Source of the DNA: Ideonella sp.
GTDB lineage: Bacteria > Pseudomonadota > Gammaproteobacteria > Burkholderiales > Burkholderiaceae_C
Assembly (NCBI GenBank): GCA_015075165.1
Contig: JABTUY010000004.1
Span: 372,001 to 436,000 of the forward strand
Direction of reading: 5' to 3'
Length of the DNA: 64,000 nucleotides
Made by a program: the position numbers and the translations under genes. How positions within the stretch are numbered: the stretch's first letter is position 1; each line of letters starts with the position of its first letter. Under the pieces are notes generated by a model. The model saw nothing but the letters and a program-made list of their open reading frames with translations. It was not told the origin of the DNA and made no database searches. Positions 55,835-64,000 of the stretch are shown here, piece after piece.

Positions 55835-56881
55835 ATGAAGATCACCCGACTGCTGCTCGCCGCTTCGGCCGCGCTCGCGATGGGCGTCGCGCTCGCGCAG
55901 CCGCTGCCGAAGACGCACCTGCGCGTGGTGGGCTCGATCTCGAGCCTGCCGCAGTACAAGGACTACGAAGTCCCGTTCTGGACCAAGCAGCTGCCCGAGA
56001 AGTCGGGCGGTGCGGTCACCGCCGAGATCAAGGGCTTCAACGAGATGGGCTTGAAGGGCCCCGAGGTGCTGCGCCTGATGGGGCAGGGCGTGATGGAGAT
56101 CGGCGCCACCGTGATCGCGTATCTCGCCGCCGACGACCCCGCCAACGAGATGATCGACATGGCGGGCCTGCTGCCTGACCTGACCACCGCGCGCAAGGTG
56201 ACCGACGCGGTGCGCCCGGTGTACGAGAAGCTGTACCGCGAGAAGTTCGGCGTCGAGTTGCTGGGCTTCGGCACCTACCCGGCGCAGGTGCTGTACTGCA
56301 ACGCCGATATCAAGGGCCTGGCCGACATCAAGGGCAAGAAGGTGCGCGCCGCGGGGCGTTCGCAATCCGAGCTGATCGCCGCGCTCGGCGGCACGCCGGT
56401 CACGCTGGCGTTCGGCGAGGTGGTTCCGGCGCTGCAGAACAAGACGGTCGATTGCGGCATCACCGGCACGCTGTCGGGCAACCTGGCCAAGTGGAACGAG
56501 GTGACCACGCACCTGCTGGTGCTGCCGCTGTCGTGGGGGCAGATCGGCTATGCCGTCAACGCCAAGACCTGGAAGGGGTTCGACCCGAAGCTGCGCGCGT
56601 TCCTCGAAGGCGAGATCAAGACGATGGAGAAGGCGGTGTGGGACGCGGCCGGCAACTTCACGCAGCAGGGCTACGAGTGCAACGCCGGCAACGACGCGTG
56701 CAAGCTCGGCACCAAGGGCAAGATGAAGCTGGTGCAGCCGAGCGCGGCCGATCGCGAGCTGTTGAAGAAGGTGCTGGCCGAGACCATGGTGCCGAAGTGG
56801 GCCGAGCGCTGCAGCGCCGCCTGCGTGGCCGACTTCAACGCCACCGTCGGCAAGGTGGTGGGCCTCAGCGCGAAGAAGTAG
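55835..56881 (+). CDS. dctP: TRAP transporter substrate-binding protein (DctP), second system
   Basis: A 348-residue periplasmic binding protein with a signal peptide (LLAASAALAMGVALA). The conserved blocks are KGPEVLRLMGQGVMEIG, KGKKVRAAGRSQSE and GTLSGNLAKWNEV. Two cysteines near the end (ERCSAAC) may form a disulfide. An AGGAGG site precedes the ATG. It is unlike the first DctP (~20-25% similar by eye), so the two systems probably carry different ligands. Confidence 0.92.
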   Translation: MKITRLLLAASAALAMGVALAQPLPKTHLRVVGSISSLPQYKDYEVPFWTKQLPEKSGGAVTAEIKGFNEMGLKGPEVLRLMGQGVMEIGATVIAYLAADDPANEMIDMAGLLPDLTTARKVTDAVRPVYEKLYREKFGVELLGFGTYPAQVLYCNADIKGLADIKGKKVRAAGRSQSELIAALGGTPVTLAFGEVVPALQNKTVDCGITGTLSGNLAKWNEVTTHLLVLPLSWGQIGYAVNAKTWKGFDPKLRAFLEGEIKTMEKAVWDAAGNFTQQGYECNAGNDACKLGTKGKMKLVQPSAADRELLKKVLAETMVPKWAERCSAACVADFNATVGKVVGLSAKK

Positions 56882-56892
56882 GCCGCGGCGAC

Positions 56893-57558
56893 ATGGCGGC
56901 GGCGATGGATCGCCCGCTCGACATCGCGCTGGCGGTCGCCCAACGCGTTGCGCAGGCCGGCGCGCTCGGCGGCGGACTGCTGATCCTGGCGGCGGCGCTG
57001 CTGGTGTCGGTGGACGTCGCGCTGCGCAAGCTCGCCAACGTGACGCTCGGCGGTGCCGACGAGTTGTCGGGCTACGCGCTGGCTCGCCGCGGCCTGCGAC
57101 CTGGAGCGATCGCGCGCTGACTGGCGTTCGCCTGCTCGCGTGGCACGGCGCCGGCGCGGCCACGTGCGCATCGCGCTCGACTCCGCGCGCTGTACCAGCT
57201 GCTGCCGCGCAAGCTCGCCGCGGTGTGCGACCTGATCGCCATCGCCGCGCTGCTGGCGTTCGCGTCGCTCGTCGCGTGGCACGGCGCCGGCGTGCTGGCG
57301 CAATCGTGGCAGCTCGGCGCGCGCTCGAACTCCGCGCTCGCGGTGCCGCTGTCGATTCCGCAAGCGCTGTGGTGGCTCGGCTACGTCGGCTTCGTGGTCT
57401 GCGCGGCGCTGCTGCTGCTGCGCGCCGGCGGCGCGATGCTTGCCGGTGACCTGGCCGCCGCCAACCGCCTGATCGGCGCGCGCAGCATCGAGGAAGAGGC
57501 GGCCGACGAACTGGCCAACGCGCTGGCGGCGCGCGGCGGCAAGGCAACGGCATCGTGA
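56893..57558 (+). pseudogene. dctQ: TRAP small permease (dctQ), second system, disrupted
   Basis: The N-terminal part (residues to GGADELSGYALA) and the C-terminal part (ALYQLLPRKLAAVCDLIAIAALLAF onward) are clearly DctQ and are in the same reading frame. The middle is not: a TGA stop lies at 57118-57120, and the conserved HVRI segment is in another frame (57160-57180). The middle (57095-57156) is a degenerate copy of 57226-57292. Either the gene is broken or the assembly is wrong here. The transporter would not work without a DctQ. Confidence 0.75.
57095..57292. repeat. Degenerate internal duplication in dctQ
   Basis: Three exact blocks recur in order: TGCGACCTG (57095 and 57226), CTGGCGTTCGC (57121 and 57253) and a 21-bp block (57136-57156 and 57272-57292). 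Offsets grow from 131 to 136 bp, so the copies differ by small indels. Confidence 0.8.
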
Positions 57559-57586
57559 TCACCGCACACCGCGCCATGGGGACCGC

Positions 57587-58873
57587 ATGATCTCGACTGC
57601 GCTGCTGACGCTGCTGGCGCTGATGGCGCTGGCCATCCCGGTGGCGGCGTCGATGGGCGTGCTCGGCATGATCCTGGCGCAGGTCTATGCGTTCCTGCCG
57701 GTCAGCAAGGTGGCCGGCGAGATCGCGTGGACGTCGAGCAACGAGTTCCTGCTCGTCGCGCTGCCGCTGTTCATCCTGCTGGGCGAGCTGCTGCTGCGCT
57801 CGGGGCTCGCCGAGCGCATGTACGACGCGCTGGCCAAGTGGCTGTCGTGGCTGCCGGGCGGGCTGATGCACTCCAACATCGCGGCCTGCGCGCTGTTCGC
57901 CGCGACGTCGGGCTCGAGCGTGGCCACCGCGGCCACGGTGGGCACCGTGGCGCTGCCGCAGGCGCGCCGCCACGGCTACTCGGAGCGGCTGTTCCTCGGC
58001 ACGCTGGCCGCCGGCGGCACGCTCGGCATCCTGATCCCGCCGTCGATCAACATGATCATCTACGCGGTGCTGACCAACACCTCGGTGCCCAAGCTGTACC
58101 TGGCCGGCATCGTCCCCGGCCTGTTGCTGAGCCTGGGCTTCATGGCGGTGGTGCTGGCGGCGTGCCTGATCCGGCCCGCGTCGGGCGGTGTGCGAATGCG
58201 TAGCTCGCTGGCGGCGTGCCTGGCGTCGCTGGTGCACCTGGTGCCGCCGCTGGGCGTGTTCCTCGTCGTCGTCGGTTCGATCTATGCCGGCATCGCCACG
58301 CCGACCGAGGCGGCGTCGCTCGGCGTGGTCGCGGGGCTCGGGCTCGCCGCCGCGAACGGCGCGCTCAACTGGCCAATGCTGCGCGAGGCGCTGCTGGGCA
58401 CGATGAAGTCCACCGCGATGATCATGTTCATCGTCGTGGCGGCTTACTTCCTGAACTTCGTGATGTCGTCGATCGGGCTGACGACCAGGCTCACCGACTT
58501 CATGCAGGGCCTGGGCTGGTCGAAGTGGCAGATGCTGCTCGCGGTGGTGGTGTTCTACGTGATCCTCGGCTGCTTCATGGAGACGCTGTCGATGATGATC
58601 ACCACCATCCCGATCATCGCGCCGGTGATGCAGGCGCTGGGCTTCGACATGATCTGGTTCGGCATCGTGATCATCGTGCTGGTCGAGGCGGCGCTGATCA
58701 CGCCGCCGGTGGGCCTGAACCTGTTCGTCGTGCACAACCTGCGCAAGGGCGGCTCGATGAACGACGCGATCGTCGGCGCGCTGCCGTTCGTGATGGCGAT
58801 GTTCGCGCTGCTGCTGTTGCTGGCGCTGTTCCCCGGGCTGGCGCTGTGGCTGCCGTCGGTGGTGTCATCGTGA
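57587..58873 (+). CDS. dctM: TRAP transporter large permease (DctM), second system
   Basis: A 428-residue 12-helix TRAP large subunit. The blocks FAATSGSSVATAATVG, GTLGILIPPSINMIIY, GSIYAGIATPTEAASLG and LITPPVGLNLFVVHNL are intact. Its stop overlaps the start of the DUF2848 gene (GTGA). Confidence 0.95.
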   Translation: MISTALLTLLALMALAIPVAASMGVLGMILAQVYAFLPVSKVAGEIAWTSSNEFLLVALPLFILLGELLLRSGLAERMYDALAKWLSWLPGGLMHSNIAACALFAATSGSSVATAATVGTVALPQARRHGYSERLFLGTLAAGGTLGILIPPSINMIIYAVLTNTSVPKLYLAGIVPGLLLSLGFMAVVLAACLIRPASGGVRMRSSLAACLASLVHLVPPLGVFLVVVGSIYAGIATPTEAASLGVVAGLGLAAANGALNWPMLREALLGTMKSTAMIMFIVVAAYFLNFVMSSIGLTTRLTDFMQGLGWSKWQMLLAVVVFYVILGCFMETLSMMITTIPIIAPVMQALGFDMIWFGIVIIVLVEAALITPPVGLNLFVVHNLRKGGSMNDAIVGALPFVMAMFALLLLLALFPGLALWLPSVVSS

Positions 58874-59553
58874 CGCTGCGTTTCCGGGTGGCCGGCGCCG
58901 GTGCGCTCGAATTCCAGCCGACGCAGCTGGTGATCGCCGGCTGGACCGGCCGCGACCGCGCGGCGATCGACCATCACATCGACGAGCTGGCCGCGATCGG
59001 CGTGCCGCGGCCGTCGAGCGTGCCGCTGTACTACCGCGTGGCGGCGTCGCTGCTGACGCAAGCCGCGCAGATCGAAGTGCTGGGGCCGGGCAGCTCCGGC
59101 GAGGCCGAGCCGGTGCTGCTGCGCGCGCACGGCCGCTGGTGGCTCACCGTGGGCTCCGACCACACCGACCGCGATGCCGAGCGCGCCGGCGTCGCGCTGT
59201 CGAAGCAGCTGTGCGCCAAGCCGGTGGCCGCGCAAGCATGGGCCTGGGACGACGTGGCCGCGCGTGCCGACACGATCGGCCTGCGCAGCGAGATCTTCGA
59301 GCACGGCCGCTGGGTGCCGTATCAGCACGGCACGCTGGCGAGCATCCGGCCGCTGATGGACCTGGCGACGGGCCTGCCGGCCGACGTGGCGGTGGCCGAC
59401 GGGCTGGTGCTGTTCTGCGGCACGCTCGCCGCGCTGCCGGCCGCTGATGGCCGCGGGGTGCGGCCGGCCGCGCGCATGCGGTTGATGCTGGTGGACGGCG
59501 AGCGCACGCTGGCGCACGAATACACGGTCACCGCGCTGCCGCAGGTGGCCTAG
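58870..59553 (+). CDS. DUF2848 family protein
   Basis: A 227-residue protein of a family related to the fumarylacetoacetate hydrolase fold (LTVGSDHTDRDAE, SKQLCAKPV, VLFCGTLAALP near the end). The function is unknown; FAH-like proteins hydrolyse or decarboxylate C-C bonds with a divalent metal. The GTG start at 58870 overlaps the dctM stop, showing co-translation with the transporter. Confidence 0.85.
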   Translation: MTLRFRVAGAGALEFQPTQLVIAGWTGRDRAAIDHHIDELAAIGVPRPSSVPLYYRVAASLLTQAAQIEVLGPGSSGEAEPVLLRAHGRWWLTVGSDHTDRDAERAGVALSKQLCAKPVAAQAWAWDDVAARADTIGLRSEIFEHGRWVPYQHGTLASIRPLMDLATGLPADVAVADGLVLFCGTLAALPAADGRGVRPAARMRLMLVDGERTLAHEYTVTALPQVA

Positions 59554-59624
59554 TGTTGCGTTGTTGTCTCACTTCTTCATGCCGATCAAGCGACACATTC
59601 GACGCATGAACCGGTGCGGTCAAG

Positions 59625-59709
59625 AGCCGCCGCGGATCCGGCTTTGCCGGGCCGCTGGCGGCGTCCCCTATGAGGGGAAGGTGCCGAAGGCGCTTCGGGG
59701 GTGGTTCAA
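59625..59709. repeat. Intergenic repeat, copy B (inverted)
   Basis: Read on the minus strand, this block has CACCCCCGAAGCG, then CCTTCGG, CCTTCCCCTCATAGGGGACG and GGCCCGGCAAAGCCGG. The order matches the start and core of copy A (29203 onward). It sits just before the oxoprolinase start and would fill its upstream control region. Confidence 0.6.
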
Positions 59710-59727
59710 TTCACGAAGGCCGCCGCG

Positions 59728-63516
<3,789 letters not shown>

Positions 63517-63589
63517 CGCACCGTCCGGTCGACACACGCGGGCCGTCGGACCATCTGCCCGCTGCGACGCACCCTGCTGGAGTCTCCCG

Positions 63590-63871
63590 ATGAACCAACG
63601 CCTCGTCGTTTCCTCCGCGTTTGCCTCGGTGCTGGCGCTAGGCCTCGCCGCGCCTGCTGCCGCGCAGGACAAAGAGAAGGAGAAGTGCTTCGGCATTGCC
63701 AAGGCGGGCCAGAACGACTGCGCCAACCTTGCCGGCACGCACGGTTGCGCCGGCGAGAGCAAGGTCGATTTCCATCCGGCCGAGTGGAAGTACGTGGCCA
63801 AGGGCACTTGCAAGAAGCTGAAGGGCATGACCGAGGCCGAGGCCCAGGCCAAGCTCCAGAAGAAGAGCTGA
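63590..63871 (+). CDS. bufA1: BufA1-type bufferin precursor (DUF2282)
   Basis: A 93-residue secreted peptide. The signal peptide ends at AAAQ (~26). The mature part has four cysteines (Cys33, Cys44, Cys53, Cys74) in the DUF2282 pattern [17 protein letters not shown] and GTCKKL. In bufferins the cysteines are modified (to thiooxazoles) by a DUF692 enzyme, and the product binds copper. A GGAG site precedes the ATG. The DUF692 gene follows at once. Confidence 0.9.
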   Translation: MNQRLVVSSAFASVLALGLAAPAAAQDKEKEKCFGIAKAGQNDCANLAGTHGCAGESKVDFHPAEWKYVAKGTCKKLKGMTEAEAQAKLQKKS

Positions 63872-63907
63872 GCGCCGACGGTCGCGCCCGTTGATCCGTC
63901 GACGGCG

Positions 63908-64000
63908 ATGACGCAGGTCGGCATCGGCTGGCGACAGCCGCACTACGAGGCGCTGCTGCGCCAGCGCCCGAGGCTCGGCTTCATCGAGGTGCACTCGGAG
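63908..64000 (+). CDS. bufB1: DUF692 (MNIO) family enzyme BufB1, N-terminal fragment
   Basis: The first 31 residues of a DUF692 multinuclear iron oxidase ([14 protein letters not shown], then GFIEVHSE). It is cut by the right edge. The start is 36 bp after the bufA1 stop. These enzymes install modifications on bufferin cysteines; BufC and often BufD would be expected next. Confidence 0.88.
   Translation, partial: MTQVGIGWRQPHYEALLRQRPRLGFIEVHSE

Overview
The window is a 64 kb piece of a high-GC chromosome from a betaproteobacterium of the order Burkholderiales, probably the Rubrivivax/Leptothrix/Methylibium-like side of Comamonadaceae or Sphaerotilaceae. The evidence is the gene content and order: polA, a DUF2782 gene, an APH-type thrB, a BPSS1780-type membrane gene and uvrD lie together; xseB-ispA-dxs-folE2 sit in a row with a divergent Rieske oxygenase; there is a Bug-type binding protein; and several TRAP transporters are present. 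There are no rRNA genes, phage genes, transposases or CRISPR arrays. One tRNA, tRNA-Leu(CAA), is present.

Layout. 1-12 kb: the 3' end of a flavocytochrome c sulfide dehydrogenase gene, a tripartite tricarboxylate binding protein coupled to a ferredoxin-type flavin reductase, a YeeZ-like SDR, a rhomboid protease, tRNA-Leu, cysM, a zinc-ribbon NUDIX hydrolase, tusA, galU, a degenerate D-2-hydroxyacid dehydrogenase homologue, valS and guaC. 12-19.3 kb: a complete, tightly overlapping ccmABCDEFGHI (System I cytochrome c maturation) operon on the minus strand. 19.3-29.2 kb: patatin-like lipase, a secreted CxxC protein, uvrD, a BPSS1780-type membrane protein, thrB, DUF2782 and polA. 29.2-40.3 kb: dienelactone hydrolase, ZIP transporter, universal stress protein, rhodanese, EamA exporter and Rieske oxygenase, then isoprenoid genes (xseB-ispA-dxs), folE2 and an EgtB/SenA-like protein that has lost two iron-binding histidines.

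40.5-46.8 kb is the first accessory block: a TonB receptor closely resembling the PQQ transporter PqqU/YncD, an AcoR-like activator that lacks the GAFTGA sigma-54 contact loop, and a PQQ-haem c alcohol dehydrogenase. No PQQ biosynthesis genes are in view, so the set reads as acquire PQQ, sense substrate, use PQQ. A lone GspE/PilB-type ATPase follows.

49.7-63.5 kb is the second accessory block: two back-to-back TRAP transporters around regulators, an Asp/Glu (hydantoin) racemase homologue, a D-glutamate cyclase-family protein (DUF1445), a DUF2848 protein and a fused HyuA-HyuB 5-oxoprolinase-type enzyme. Together they suggest import and ring opening or closing of a 5-oxoproline- or hydantoin-like compound. 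Its second dctQ is broken, and the oxoprolinase carries an in-frame insertion that resembles intergenic repeats seen elsewhere in the window. The right edge enters a bufferin (BufA/BufB) copper-peptide operon.

A -10 hexamer TAGAAT recurs just upstream of many genes (tusA, uvrD, xseB, dienelactone hydrolase, guaC, DUF2782, Rieske). It is often close enough to the start codon to predict leaderless or nearly leaderless mRNAs.
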